Made by a program: the position numbers and the translations under genes. 64,000 bases of DNA, from contig NZ_LMCM01000009.1 of NCBI RefSeq assembly GCF_001426245.1, forward strand, positions 398,527 through 462,526, written 5' to 3'. The notes under the pieces are model-generated. The model was not told where the DNA came from, did no database searches, and saw only the letters and a program-made list of their open reading frames with translations. This document shows, in pieces, positions 7,755 through 19,531 of the stretch; the first letter of the stretch is position 1; each line of letters begins with the position of its first letter. Origin of the DNA: Phycicoccus sp. Root101. Lineage in GTDB: Bacteria > Actinomycetota > Actinomycetes > Actinomycetales > Dermatophilaceae.

Positions 7755-9854
7755 ATGACTCAGCGGAGACTTCTGCGCGGCCTGGTGGCCGTGGCCCTGG
7801 CGGTCCCACTCGCCGCGACCCTGGCTTCGGCCGACACCATCTCGACCCGGGTGCCCCTGGACCACCTCACCCAGGTGGGACCGGTCAGCAGCGAGAACGG
7901 CTTCCCGGTCTGGTACCGGGACAGCAGCACGCCGAGCGTCCGGCTCGACGCGTGCCTGGACGCCCAGGACCCGCTGTGCGGGTTCCTTCCCGGGGACCTC
8001 CCCGACGACACCCAGCCGATCAGCTTCCCGGACAACTTCCCGGAGGAGTTCTTCTACCAGCGGGCCAACGCCACGACCACCATGCCCAACGGTGGCAAGG
8101 TGATCGCCGACCTCGCCCTGGAGGGCGCGTTCGGCGGCGGCCCCGTCCTCGACGGCGACCAGATGGTCTTCAGCCGGGTCCGCATCAAGATCACGAACGT
8201 GCCGGCCGGCACGACATACACCGTCATCCACCCGTATGGCGTCGAGCGCGTCACCGCGAGCGACAAGAACCTCGTCTTCGTCACCGACGACGTGGGGCTC
8301 ACGCCGGGCGACTTCACCGGCGCCCTCAAGGGTCGCCACTCGCCCTTCCTGCGGTGGACCGCCGGCGCCCCGGCCGGGTACCTCGGCGACCCCGCCATCG
8401 AGCACGCGATCACCGGGAGTCCGTACCGCGACGCGGCGGGCCAGCCGCAGAACTACCTGTCCGTGGTCGACAGCCGCGGGGTCGAGGTCGCCCGCACGTC
8501 CCTGTTCACCGTCTCGGGCAAGCTGGCGACGAACTCCGGCGTGACCATCGACTCGGCGACCTACGAACCCGACTCCCCCGGCTCCGACGCCGGGATCCTG
8601 TCGGTCTTCGCCAGCTCCGAGCCGGGCCAGTCCCTCCAGGTCGCCACCGACCCGGCGGCGGGAATCGTCAACACCACCCTCACCGCGGACGACGGCCGCT
8701 ACTTCGGCCGCATCCACTACGCCCACAAGCCCGCGACGGTGAAGGTGCTCAACGCCGGTGACGTCCCGGTGTCGTCCAAGACGGCGGCGCTCAAGGACGT
8801 CGTCACGGTCACCGACGCCAGCTTCGACGGCACCAAGCTGTCCGTGTCTGCGAGGTCGTCCGACCCGGACGCCGTCCTCACCGTCCCCGGCTTCGGGGTG
8901 CTCTCGGGGGGCACGACCACGTTCCCGGACGTCACCGCCGTGCCCCCGACGATCACCGTCACGTCCGACCGTGGCGGCTCGTCGACCGAGTCGACGGTGC
9001 CCGACGGCGGGGTGCTCGAGCCCACGCCGGTCATCGCCTCGGCAGGAGCCGACCAGCGGGTCCAGCAGGGCGCCGCGGTGACGCTCGACGCCGGTGCGAC
9101 GAGCGGGGAGATCGCGAGCTACGCCTGGAGCCAGACACCGGCCGATGGCGAGCCCGTCGTGCAGCTGACCGGCGCCGCCACCGCCCGTGCCTCGTTCACC
9201 GCCCCCACGACGGAGACGGTGCTGCACTTCACGGTCACGACGACCGGTGTGTCGGGCCAGGTCGACACCTCGACGTCGACGGTGACGGTGCTGCCCGTGC
9301 CGCTCGACCCGCCGACGGCCAGCGCCGGACCCAACCAGTCCGTGGCCCGCGGCACGAAGGTGACCCTCTCGGGCTCAGCCACCGGCGCCAGCACCTACCG
9401 CTGGACCCAGACGGCCGGTGACCCGGTCGGCCCGCTCGCCGACGTCGTGTCCCCGAGCTTCACCTACCCGACGTTCAGCGCAGCCCGCGGCAGCACCAAC
9501 ACGCCGCTGGCGTTCACCCTGACGGTCACGGGACCGACCGGTACGGCGACGTCCAGCGTCCAGGTCACGCCGGTGCTCGACACCACCTCGGTGACGACCC
9601 GCTTCCGCACCCGCGGCCAGTGGATCATCACCGGCACCGCCTCGCCGTTCGCGGCAGGGCAGACCATCACCATCCACGCCGGGCCGACCCTCGCCAGCCC
9701 GGTCCTCGGGACGGCGGTCGTCAGCACCGCCGACGGGACGTGGTCGTTCAAGCGGGACGTCCCCGCGCAGAACACGGCACCCACTCCCACGGTCTCGGTG
9801 GAGTCGACGCTGGGCTTCACCCGACTCGCGATACCGGTCTCCGTCACCAGCTGA
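7755..9854 (+). CDS. Large secreted protein with PKD-like beta-domains
   Basis: 699 residues with a Sec signal peptide (about 1-26, cut after ASA). The N-terminal 270 residues form a domain I do not recognise, with paired Cys residues near 60-75. Two tandem PKD/REJ-like beta-sandwich repeats follow (about 430-520 and 525-615), each opening with a SAGPNQ-like block, then VTLSGSA and YxWxQT. A beta-rich C-terminal domain ends the protein. No sortase motif or C-terminal anchor is seen, so it is probably released or bound non-covalently. ATG 7755 is preferred over ATG 7740 because GAGGGAG is well spaced before it. The shared upstream motif suggests co-regulation with the multicopper oxidase. Confidence 0.75.
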   Translation: MTQRRLLRGLVAVALAVPLAATLASADTISTRVPLDHLTQVGPVSSENGFPVWYRDSSTPSVRLDACLDAQDPLCGFLPGDLPDDTQPISFPDNFPEEFFYQRANATTTMPNGGKVIADLALEGAFGGGPVLDGDQMVFSRVRIKITNVPAGTTYTVIHPYGVERVTASDKNLVFVTDDVGLTPGDFTGALKGRHSPFLRWTAGAPAGYLGDPAIEHAITGSPYRDAAGQPQNYLSVVDSRGVEVARTSLFTVSGKLATNSGVTIDSATYEPDSPGSDAGILSVFASSEPGQSLQVATDPAAGIVNTTLTADDGRYFGRIHYAHKPATVKVLNAGDVPVSSKTAALKDVVTVTDASFDGTKLSVSARSSDPDAVLTVPGFGVLSGGTTTFPDVTAVPPTITVTSDRGGSSTESTVPDGGVLEPTPVIASAGADQRVQQGAAVTLDAGATSGEIASYAWSQTPADGEPVVQLTGAATARASFTAPTTETVLHFTVTTTGVSGQVDTSTSTVTVLPVPLDPPTASAGPNQSVARGTKVTLSGSATGASTYRWTQTAGDPVGPLADVVSPSFTYPTFSAARGSTNTPLAFTLTVTGPTGTATSSVQVTPVLDTTSVTTRFRTRGQWIITGTASPFAAGQTITIHAGPTLASPVLGTAVVSTADGTWSFKRDVPAQNTAPTPTVSVESTLGFTRLAIPVSVTS

Positions 9855-9865
9855 CCGATCGCGCG

Positions 9866-9907
9866 GCCCGCCCGCGGGGAGCAGTCACAGGCTCCCCGCG
9901 GGCGGGC
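9866..9907 (+). terminator. Terminator of secretion/copper cluster
   Basis: A perfect 17-bp GC-rich stem with an 8-nt loop lies 11 nt after the stop codon. Confidence 0.75.
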
Positions 9908-9967
9908 GCTGCACCTCCGCACGGCTCGCAGGCCCGACGCGCGGTCACCCCTTCCATGCGCCTCGGG

Positions 9968-9980
9968 CAGGATGGGTGAC
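9968..9980 (+). promoter_or_regulatory. -10 box for leaderless CopC mRNA
   Basis: CAGGAT at 9968-9973 is 7 nt before GTG 9981. There is no Shine-Dalgarno sequence. Confidence 0.4.
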
Positions 9981-10619
9981 GTGTTCCTCGAATCAGACCG
10001 CAAGCGCAGGACCGTCAAGATCACCGTGTGGGTGGCCGTGCTGGGGCTGCTCCTCGGGGTGCTCTCCTCGATCATCACCGCCGTCGCCGCGGACGCCCAC
10101 GCGGCGCTGAAGTCGGTCGCCCCGGCCGACGGCGCCCAGGTGGCCACGGCCCCGAGCCAGGTCGTCCTGGAGTTCAACGAGCCGATCAGCACCAGCTTCG
10201 CCACCGTGACGGTCACCGGCCCGTCGGGCGCCGCGAGCAGCGGCCGCCCCAGGGTGGACGGCACGACCGTCACCCAGGCGCTCACGGACGGACTCCCGGC
10301 CGGGAAGTACACGGTGGCGTTCCGCGTCGTCAGCGAGGACGGTCACCCCGTCTCGGACACCACCAGGTTCACCGTCAAGGGCGCGTCCGCCACCTCGTCG
10401 ACCAGCACCTCGCCCGAACCGACCATGACCCCCGGCGGCGACACCCCGACGTCCACGACCAGCTCCACCAGCACCGACGAAAGCCCCACCACCGCAACGC
10501 CTTCCGCAGAGGGTGACGGCCGGACGGTGCGCATCGGACTCGCGGTCGGCGTCGGCGCGCTGGCCGTCGCGGCAGGTACCGCGTTGGTCGCCGCAGCGCG
10601 TCGACGCGGGTCGGCCTGA
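9981..10619 (+). CDS. CopC-domain copper-resistance protein
   Basis: 212 residues: N-terminal membrane/signal segment (about 14-37), then a CopC fold from DAHAALKSVAPADG to EDGHPVSDTTRFTV. The His directly after the signal cut and the later His in EDGH are the usual Cu(II) ligands. A Thr/Ser/Pro-rich linker (about 125-170) and a C-terminal membrane helix with basic tail follow, so the domain is tethered outside the cell. CopC proteins bind periplasmic or extracellular copper and often partner CopD. No CopD is nearby, but a multicopper oxidase is 3 kb upstream. GTG 9981 is chosen from the -10 position; ATG 9972 in the same frame is possible. Confidence 0.85.
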   Translation: MFLESDRKRRTVKITVWVAVLGLLLGVLSSIITAVAADAHAALKSVAPADGAQVATAPSQVVLEFNEPISTSFATVTVTGPSGAASSGRPRVDGTTVTQALTDGLPAGKYTVAFRVVSEDGHPVSDTTRFTVKGASATSSTSTSPEPTMTPGGDTPTSTTSSTSTDESPTTATPSAEGDGRTVRIGLAVGVGALAVAAGTALVAAARRRGSA

Positions 10620-10676
10620 TGCGCCGCGGAGCCGATTTCACGTCCCCGGCATCGTCCTGCTAATGTCTCTCCTCGC

Positions 10677-10752
<76 letters not shown>

Positions 10753-10756
10753 TCTA

Positions 10757-10791
10757 CGAGGCCAGGCGGATCACGGATCTGCCTGGCCTCG
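10757..10791 (+). terminator. Terminator after tRNA-Lys
   Basis: A 16-bp stem with one G-U pair and an ACG loop starts 4 nt after the tRNA. Confidence 0.75.
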
Positions 10792-11144
10792 ACTCTTGTC
10801 CGGGAAGGGTCCACCTCGTCCGTCGGAGTTCTTCTCGATGGGGTCCCGATGGTCACCCCGGATGCGGCCACGGCGTCGGTGTTCTCGGCGCGCCGGGCCA
10901 CGGGGACGTCCTCGGTCATCCACGCTCCGGCGCGGCCGAGCCGCCCGGCGACCTGCTGGGTGGACGTGCCGCCGTCGTCGAGGATCGTCGTCGTCCCGCA
11001 CCCCCTGCGGCAGACTGGCCGACCTCCTTGCCTGGACGCCGACGGTCTGAGGGCCGCCCTCAGAGCGGGACCGAACTCCTTTCTCCAGAGCGCTTCATCG
11101 AACCTGGCGAGACCGCCAACAACCACTTGTCACGAGAGCGTCGG
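10792..11144. other. Gene-free stretch
   Basis: The open frames here lack a ribosome site and recognisable protein sequence. It separates the tRNA from the 3' end of the minus-strand regulator gene. I see no repeat or operator in it. Confidence 0.5.
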
Positions 11145-12014
11145 TCAGTCGGGTGGTGTCCGGTGCTGCATGGTGAGCACCGTCAGCTCGACCCGGGAGT
11201 GGATGCCGAGCTTGCTGAACATGTGCTTCAGGTGAGCATCGACTGTGTGCGATGACACGAAGAGCTGGTGGGCGATGTCCTTGTTCTTCAGACCCCTGGC
11301 GACGAATCCCGCGATCCGCAGCTCGCTCGGGGTCAGGGAGGGCCACGGGTCCTGGACGCGACCGGCTGCTGGTGCAGCGCCGAGGGAACGCCTGTGCGTC
11401 GGGTCAGCCACCTCAGCGTCGTACTCAGCCCGGGTCAGGAAGTGGGGGTTGTCGAGGACGGCTCGGTCCAGGAGTACGACCGGGTGGGTCTTGAGCACGG
11501 CGACGAGCATCTCGAGCCCGAAGCGCTGAAGGTCGTACATGCACATGAAGATCGCTGGTTTTCGGTCCACGACGTCGTTGAGGGCCGCCTCGTACTCGAA
11601 GAAGTCATCGGCACCATGAGGCTGCAGCAGCACACCCGGCCACGGCATCTCTCCGGTCGCCCTCAGCAGGCCTGAGCCCTCAGAGACCACCTGGTCGAGG
11701 TTGTCCGACAGCACCGACGTCATGTGCTCGACCGAGAACCTTCCGGACTGCAGGTAGACCTCCGACGCCGGGCGCACGTCGAACCGATCCGTCTGTGGGT
11801 CCGCGACGCCCGCCTCGCCGACCGTCCGCGCACGCACGGCGCCGTGGTCGAGGCCGTCGATGTAGCACACGCAGGTGTCGCCGTCACGGAGACCCTTGCT
11901 GAGGAAAGGGAACAGGAGGTCGTCTCGCTCACCCGAGCCGGAGTAGAGAGCGCAGAGGTGTGTTCCTGGCGGGATCTGGTCCACGCCCGGGATCCCGCTG
12001 TCAACGACAGTCAT
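11145..12014 (-). CDS. MEDS-domain LuxR-type regulator (copy 1)
   Basis: 289 residues. Residues 12-185 form a MEDS domain (methanogen/methylotroph DcmR sensory domain), with the typical opening PGTHLCALY and the block FMCMYDL. Residues 220-285 are a LuxR-type helix-turn-helix (LTPSELRIAGFVARG, then SSHTVDAHLKHMFSKLGIHS). MEDS is thought to sense small molecules; the ligand is unknown. A homologue with the same domains lies at 23347-24201 and a MEDS-ATPase at 29092-30096. ATG 12014 follows an AGAGGGG site. It is the last gene of the long minus-strand block. Confidence 0.88.
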   Translation of the reverse strand: MTVVDSGIPGVDQIPPGTHLCALYSGSGERDDLLFPFLSKGLRDGDTCVCYIDGLDHGAVRARTVGEAGVADPQTDRFDVRPASEVYLQSGRFSVEHMTSVLSDNLDQVVSEGSGLLRATGEMPWPGVLLQPHGADDFFEYEAALNDVVDRKPAIFMCMYDLQRFGLEMLVAVLKTHPVVLLDRAVLDNPHFLTRAEYDAEVADPTHRRSLGAAPAAGRVQDPWPSLTPSELRIAGFVARGLKNKDIAHQLFVSSHTVDAHLKHMFSKLGIHSRVELTVLTMQHRTPPD

Positions 12015-12188
12015 GTTGCCCCTCTGGTCACCGCGAGCGTACGCGCGTTGGTCGGCGGAGCACAGCGAGTCAGGGGTCCGATGTGGCCACGCGTCCGCGC
12101 TGGCTCGGACTACGACACTGCTGGTCGACTGAGATCGCTCGCCGCGCGGGCGCTCGGCCTGGCGACTCCAGCCGGCAGGCGTCCTGCG

Positions 12189-13187
12189 CTAGGTCCGCTC
12201 CCCAGCGAGCCGGTTACGGCGTTCCTCCTCGCGCTTGGAGTACGCAGCCGCGGTGATCGCTTCGTCTGACTCCAGGCTGCTCCCGAGCGCACCGCCGACG
12301 GTCGCAGCCGACGCGACGAACCAGGTCAGCACGAACAGGTCGCCGTAGGTGAAGGACCTGCGCGTGTCTCCGCCCATCACACCGAGATCGAGGACGAACA
12401 GCGCCCACGCCAGGTTCAGGATGTAGAGGGCGGCGTAGCAGATCAGCACGCCTGCGGTCAGCGTCATCAGCGTCGAGGTGTTGTACAGCTTCGACCTCTC
12501 CCGAGCCCGGGGGGAGTCGCTGTCCGCACGGTCCCAGAGCTCACCGTCGATCACGAGCCAACCGACGACGAGTGCGATGGAGACGACCATGGCAACCACC
12601 AGGCGCCACCAGGACATCGACCCGGCCAACAGCCACACCGTGGAGTTGATGGTGGCGATGACGCCGGTCGTGAGTGCCGCGACGAGTGCCGACTTGAGCC
12701 CGGGCACGAGCATCCAGGGCCGGTTGGCGACCACCATGCCCCGGAGCAGCCGCCAGCGGCCGCCCCGGCGCGGCAGCAGCACCCGACAGCTTCCCTCTCC
12801 GGGGGAGTCCGCCATGGTGCTGAGGAGCTGCCGCACGGCGTGCCGACTGCGTTGGTGCACGTGAGTCCCGCCGAGAGCCGGCAGGGACAGCACCGCCGTG
12901 CGTTGCCCTGGGTCGGTCTCGACGAGCAGGTAGCGGCCGTCGCCGCCGCGAAGGGGCAGCTCGGTGATGCCGATGACGAGGTCCCAGTGGTGATCCTGGG
13001 CCTGGTCCGTCAGACGGGCGAGCGCAGTTCCCACGTCCTCGGTGGCGACCGTGAACGGCTCGCTGACGACCTCGATGTCCCACGCGTGCCCAGGATCGCC
13101 GTCCTGTGGTCTGAGATCCCGAATCCGACGCGCGATCTCGCTGGGTTTGGCCGGGTCAGCCACAAGACCGACGCGAACTCGTTGCAT
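12189..13187 (-). CDS. Membrane protein with soluble N-terminal domain, unknown function
   Basis: 332 residues. The first about 165 are soluble with an alpha/beta pattern (VGLVADPAKP at the start, WDLVIGITELPL in the middle, ETDPGQRTAVLSLPALGGTH). Four or five membrane helices follow (near 175-200, 208-228, 250-280, 290-312) and a charged C-terminal tail. I do not recognise the family. It has gaps of about 165-175 bp on both sides, so it is likely its own unit in the stress block. Start is ATG 13187; the open frame continues upstream but without a good ribosome site. Confidence 0.65.
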   Translation of the reverse strand: MQRVRVGLVADPAKPSEIARRIRDLRPQDGDPGHAWDIEVVSEPFTVATEDVGTALARLTDQAQDHHWDLVIGITELPLRGGDGRYLLVETDPGQRTAVLSLPALGGTHVHQRSRHAVRQLLSTMADSPGEGSCRVLLPRRGGRWRLLRGMVVANRPWMLVPGLKSALVAALTTGVIATINSTVWLLAGSMSWWRLVVAMVVSIALVVGWLVIDGELWDRADSDSPRARERSKLYNTSTLMTLTAGVLICYAALYILNLAWALFVLDLGVMGGDTRRSFTYGDLFVLTWFVASAATVGGALGSSLESDEAITAAAYSKREEERRNRLAGERT

Positions 13188-13351
13188 CTCCACAACGTAG
13201 TCGCAGACCGGCCTCAACGGGCCCCACGATGACCCACAAGGCAGCGCTGCGGCAGGCGCGGGCCCGGGCGGTCGCTCGGTCCCAGTGCCCAGCGCCGCCG
13301 TCAACGGACCTCGGGTTCCACCTGTGCCCGGGTGGCAGGCCGATCTGCTGA

Positions 13352-13651
13352 CTACTCGGGGACTTTGTCGGCGATGATGTCGATCTTCTCGATCTGCGGT
13401 TCGTGAAAGAGGACGCCGGTGTTCGGTCCGAGTGCCTGGCCCACACCGCCCGCGAGGTGGGCATCTCGGGCTTCGTCGTCGGGGAAGACGTCGTACACGC
13501 CGAACGTCGACGGGCCGAACTGGATGGCGAACCAGGCGATGGTTCCCGGCTCCTCCATCACGATCGACCGCGCCTTGGTCAGGAAGTCCGAGAGTTCCGT
13601 CTCCTTGCCCGGCAGGGCCTCGAGACGTACGAGGAGAGCTTTGGTCAGCAT
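13352..13651 (-). CDS. ABM-type small monooxygenase-fold protein
   Basis: 99 residues, one ferredoxin-like antibiotic biosynthesis monooxygenase (ABM) domain: LLVRLEALPGKETELSDFL at the start, the central GTIAWFAIQFG strand and VYDVFPDDEAR. Such proteins are dimeric and include quinol monooxygenases (YgiN) and many of unknown role. ATG 13651 has AAAGGA 9 nt upstream. It neighbours an FMN reductase, which could fit quinone or flavin redox work; that link is inferred. Confidence 0.82.
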   Translation of the reverse strand: MLTKALLVRLEALPGKETELSDFLTKARSIVMEEPGTIAWFAIQFGPSTFGVYDVFPDDEARDAHLAGGVGQALGPNTGVLFHEPQIEKIDIIADKVPE

Positions 13652-13818
13652 GAGTCCGATTCCTTTCACTGGTGGTTCGAATGGCTGCGGCCGTGCGGTC
13701 GCAACGTTTGGACCCGGGGCCTTGGGTAGGCCGCCGCATCCCTTCGGGGAACCCCCGGATCCACTGCCGGTCAGGCGCGACGGAGACGGCGCCGCGGGAG
13801 CCACGGGCCACCGGGACG

Positions 13819-14388
13819 TCAGGTCCGCGGGATCACGGTGAGCACCCGTTCGGTGTGGATGCGGAACTCGTTGATGAACTCGGTGAGGAAGGCGCGAGTC
13901 GACTCGTCGGTCACCTCCCCGGACTCCGGGAAGACCTCCGGCGTGAACTGCACGTAGCACTCGGGTGCGGTCATCTGGCGGGCGTTGCAGAAGCTCAGCA
14001 CTCCTCGCAGGCTCTGTTGCGCGACCGCGGTCCCGATCTGCCCGATGGAGGCGCCGCAGACCGCGGCCGGCATGTGGTCGAAGGAGTTCTGGCCCCAGGG
14101 GCGAGAGGCCCAGTCGATGGCGTTCTTGAGGGCGCCGGGGATGGAGCGGTTGTACTCGGGGGTCACGAACAGGACCGCGTCGGAGGCTGCAATGGCTTCC
14201 TTGAGCGCGACGGCTTCAGGTGGGTAGTTGCTGTCGTAGTCGGGGCTGTACAGGGGGAGGTTGCCGATCGGGATCTCGGTGAACTGCAGGTCCGAGGGCG
14301 CCAGGTTGATGAGTGCCTTGCTGAGGGTCCGGTTGATGGAGGTGGATGAGAGGCTTCCGACGAAATAGCCGACCTGGTAGGAGCCCAT
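13819..14388 (-). CDS. NADPH-dependent FMN reductase (flavodoxin fold)
   Basis: 189 residues. The FMN phosphate loop GSLSSTSINRTLS is at residues 11-23; TPEYNRSIPGALKNAIDW is the family hallmark that covers the flavin. It belongs to the NADPH:FMN/quinone reductases (SsuE/ChrR/AzoR-like). It probably reduces quinones, chromate or free FMN in the cytosol. ATG 14388 has AAAGGA 7 nt upstream; the longer frame to 14481 lacks a site. It lies 89 bp downstream of the TrxR-like flavoprotein gene and may be read with it. Confidence 0.9.
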   Translation of the reverse strand: MGSYQVGYFVGSLSSTSINRTLSKALINLAPSDLQFTEIPIGNLPLYSPDYDSNYPPEAVALKEAIAASDAVLFVTPEYNRSIPGALKNAIDWASRPWGQNSFDHMPAAVCGASIGQIGTAVAQQSLRGVLSFCNARQMTAPECYVQFTPEVFPESGEVTDESTRAFLTEFINEFRIHTERVLTVIPRT

Positions 14389-14477
14389 GACGTGTCCTTT
14401 CCGTTCTTCGACGTCGCTGACTTGTCCAGCATCGTCTGGTGGGGGATTGCCAACTGCTCGATCTGACAGCGGCGCCG

Positions 14478-16145
14478 TCACCGCCGACCGGCCCTGACGA
14501 GGTGCTCGTAGACCAAGCGCACGGCGACCGCGCCCTCGCCGACTGCGGACGCCACGCGTTTCACCGACCCGCTGCGCACGTCCCCGACGGCGAAGACGCC
14601 CGCTCTCGCGGTCGCGAACATGTCAGCACCTCCGACGTCGGCGCCGGTCAGCACGAAGCCCCTGTCGTCGAGCGGGATCGCGCCATCGAGCCAGCGGGTG
14701 TGTGGCTCCGCCCCGATCAGCACGAACAGAGCCGTTGCACTGAGAGTCCGGCGCTCGTCGGTCCTCAGGTCGTGCACGACGACCTTCTCGAGGCTGAGGT
14801 CGCCTTCCAGCTCGCAGACCTCGCTGTTGCGCCAGACGTGCACACGGGGAGCCGAGACCACCCGTTCCGCGAGGTAGCGGGACATGTCGCGGTTCAGGTC
14901 GTCGTGGCGGATCACCAGGTTGACCTCAGTGGTGTTCCGGGCCAAGAACAGCGCCGCCTGCCCGGCGGAGTTGCCGCCGCCGACCACGGTCACCGGGTCG
15001 CCGCGGCACAGCCGCGCCTCGAACTCGGTGGCGGCGTAGTAGACGCTGGGACCCTCGAGGCGGTCCATGCCGGGGACGTCGAGTCGGCGATAGCGGACGC
15101 CAGTCGCGAGCACCACCGTGTGGGCCTCCACCTGGGCTCCGTCGCCCAGTCGCACCACGATGTGGTCCTCGATCGTGTCGAGCGACCGGGCCTCGCCCGG
15201 CACCACGAAGGCGGCACCGAACTTCCGAGCCTGGACCACTGCGCGGTCGGCAAGCTCGGCGCCCGAGATACCTGCCGGGAAGCCGAGGTAGTTCTCGATC
15301 TGGGACGAGGTCGCCGCCTGACCTCCCGTCGCGATCGAGTCCAGCACGACGGTGGAGAGCCCTTCGGAGGCTGCAGCCACCGCAGCGGCGAGCCCAGCCG
15401 GGCCGGCTCCGACCACCAGCACGTCGTACGCATCTCGACGCGGCGCATCCTCTCGCAGGCCGAGTAGCTCGGCCAGCTCGGTGTTGCTGGGGTTTCGCAG
15501 CACCGTCTGCCCCTTCCAGATCACGACGGGGATCTGGTCGGGTGGAACGGCGAACGCCCGTAGGGCTACCTCTGCTTCGGGATCCTCCTCCAGGTCCTCC
15601 CAGCGGTACGGGATGCGGTTACGGCTCACGAAGTCCCTCAGCCGGCGCGTGTCGCCTGAGTAGCGGGACCCGATGATCCGTAGGCCGGCGCCGACGTTGG
15701 CATGGATGCTGCGTCGCACGATGAAGGCCCGCAAGATCAGGTCCCCGAGCACCTGGTCCTGGGTCACGGCCTCCTTGAGCCGTTCGAAGGGGACTTCGAG
15801 GACCTCCACGTCGGTCACGGCGACGGCCGTGACGTAGACCGCTTGGCCTGTCAGCATCGACAGGTCACCCACGAAGCGACCCGGCCCGTGGACCGCGATC
15901 ACCCGCGGCTCTCCCACGGGGCTGCTCTCCTGGACCACCGCTGCCCGGCCGTCCAGCACGACGAACACCCCGCAGTCGCGGTCCCCCTCGCAGAACAGCT
16001 TGGACGCCTTGGTCAGCTGCTTCCGCTCCCCATATCGCGACAGCAGCATGATCTGCTCTGCGGTGAGCCGTGGGTAGACGCCAGAGGTGTCCGGGGTCTC
16101 GGGCAGGTCAGGGAGCTCGAGCTCAGACGAACTGCTCGTCGGCAT
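14478..16145 (-). CDS. cNMP-binding / glutaredoxin-like / TrxR-like FAD oxidoreductase without CxxC
   Basis: 555 residues with three parts. Residues 25-150 form a cyclic-nucleotide-binding (CAP_ED) beta-barrel (FCEGDRDCGVFVVLDG, GRFVGDLSMLTG). Residues 155-235 are glutaredoxin-like (IPYRWEDLEED, VPVVIWKGQTVLRNP) but without active-site Cys. Residues 240-555 are a thioredoxin-reductase-type domain with FAD site GAGPAGLAAA and NAD(P)H site GGGNSAGQAA. At the TrxB CATC position, just before the NAD(P)H site, it reads AATE, so it cannot be a classical thioredoxin reductase. It is last in the chaperone operon (23-nt overlap with the ZnF gene) and two genes after a thioredoxin. Confidence 0.88.
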   Translation of the reverse strand: MPTSSSSELELPDLPETPDTSGVYPRLTAEQIMLLSRYGERKQLTKASKLFCEGDRDCGVFVVLDGRAAVVQESSPVGEPRVIAVHGPGRFVGDLSMLTGQAVYVTAVAVTDVEVLEVPFERLKEAVTQDQVLGDLILRAFIVRRSIHANVGAGLRIIGSRYSGDTRRLRDFVSRNRIPYRWEDLEEDPEAEVALRAFAVPPDQIPVVIWKGQTVLRNPSNTELAELLGLREDAPRRDAYDVLVVGAGPAGLAAAVAAASEGLSTVVLDSIATGGQAATSSQIENYLGFPAGISGAELADRAVVQARKFGAAFVVPGEARSLDTIEDHIVVRLGDGAQVEAHTVVLATGVRYRRLDVPGMDRLEGPSVYYAATEFEARLCRGDPVTVVGGGNSAGQAALFLARNTTEVNLVIRHDDLNRDMSRYLAERVVSAPRVHVWRNSEVCELEGDLSLEKVVVHDLRTDERRTLSATALFVLIGAEPHTRWLDGAIPLDDRGFVLTGADVGGADMFATARAGVFAVGDVRSGSVKRVASAVGEGAVAVRLVYEHLVRAGRR

Positions 16146-16401
16146 AGCACCACCTCCAGTTCTCCCCCGGCTCGATCGACCGGACGATCACGTGGCTCGT
16201 CGTGGCGGCGTGGGCGCGTGCGTGGCGCATCGGGGAGGAGTCGCAGCAGCCGACCTCGCCGCAGGTGAGGCATTGCCGCAGGTGCACCCAGGGCGTCCCG
16301 AGGCGCAGGCACTCCTCGCAGCCCGGCGTTCTGGGCGGCCCCACCGGCCGGACCAGCGCCAGGTGCGGCTCGGGCGACAGCCGCTCGAAGGGCGTGCTCA
16401 T
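16123..16401 (-). CDS. UBP-type zinc-finger protein
   Basis: 92 residues, a single ZnF-UBP domain: CEEC, then CLTCGEVGCCD, then HARAHAATTSHVIVRSIEP and a final WRWCYAD. Cys and His ligands for the zinc ions are all present. In eukaryotes the fold binds ubiquitin C-termini; bacterial stand-alone forms are of unknown role and often sit beside TrxR-like flavoproteins, as here. It overlaps trxC by 4 nt and the flavoprotein by 23 nt, so all are translated from one message. Confidence 0.88.
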   Translation of the reverse strand: MSTPFERLSPEPHLALVRPVGPPRTPGCEECLRLGTPWVHLRQCLTCGEVGCCDSSPMRHARAHAATTSHVIVRSIEPGENWRWCYADEQFV

Positions 16402-16894
16402 GGCCCCACGCTCCGAGTGGACGAGTCGTCCTCCTGGGCGGATTCCGCCTCATGCGGTGGCAGGTGGTCCGTGAGCCAGGAACGAAGAGCCGGGATGGGC
16501 GCGGCCCCGACCTGCTTGACGATCGTCTGGCCGTGGTTCAGGAGAACCAGTGTCGGGATCGCCTGAACCTCGAAACGGCGACTCACCGCCGGCGCCTCGT
16601 CCGCGTTGACCTTGACCAGCTTCAGCTTCCCTGCCAGCTCGGTCGCCAGCTGCTCCAGCGCCGGGCTCACCATGCGGCAGGGGCCGCACCAGGGCGCCCA
16701 CACGTCGACGAGCACCGGGATGGTCGACTTGTCCGCCACTGCGGCGAAGTCCGCGTCCGAGGTGTCGACCACCCATGGAAGTGGGTTCTGGCAGTTTCCA
16801 CACCGGGGGACACCCGCCGCGACGGCTGGCACTCGGTTCTTCGTGCTGCAGCTCGGGCACATCACGACCCTGGACGGGGTCTTCACCGTCGCGC

Positions 16895-16898
<4 letters not shown>
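16398..16898 (-). CDS. trxC: Thioredoxin 2-type protein with zinc ribbon
   Basis: 166 residues. An N-terminal zinc ribbon (CPSC at 14-17 and CGNC at 33-36) precedes a thioredoxin fold with active site WCGPC (about 70-74) and cis-Pro motif IPTLVLL. This is the TrxC layout, a stress-inducible cytosolic disulfide reductase. A polar 20-residue acidic tail ends it. It overlaps clpB by 4 nt (ATGA), consistent with a shared heat/oxidative stress response. Confidence 0.93.
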
Positions 16899-19521
<2,623 letters not shown>

Positions 19522-19531
<10 letters not shown>

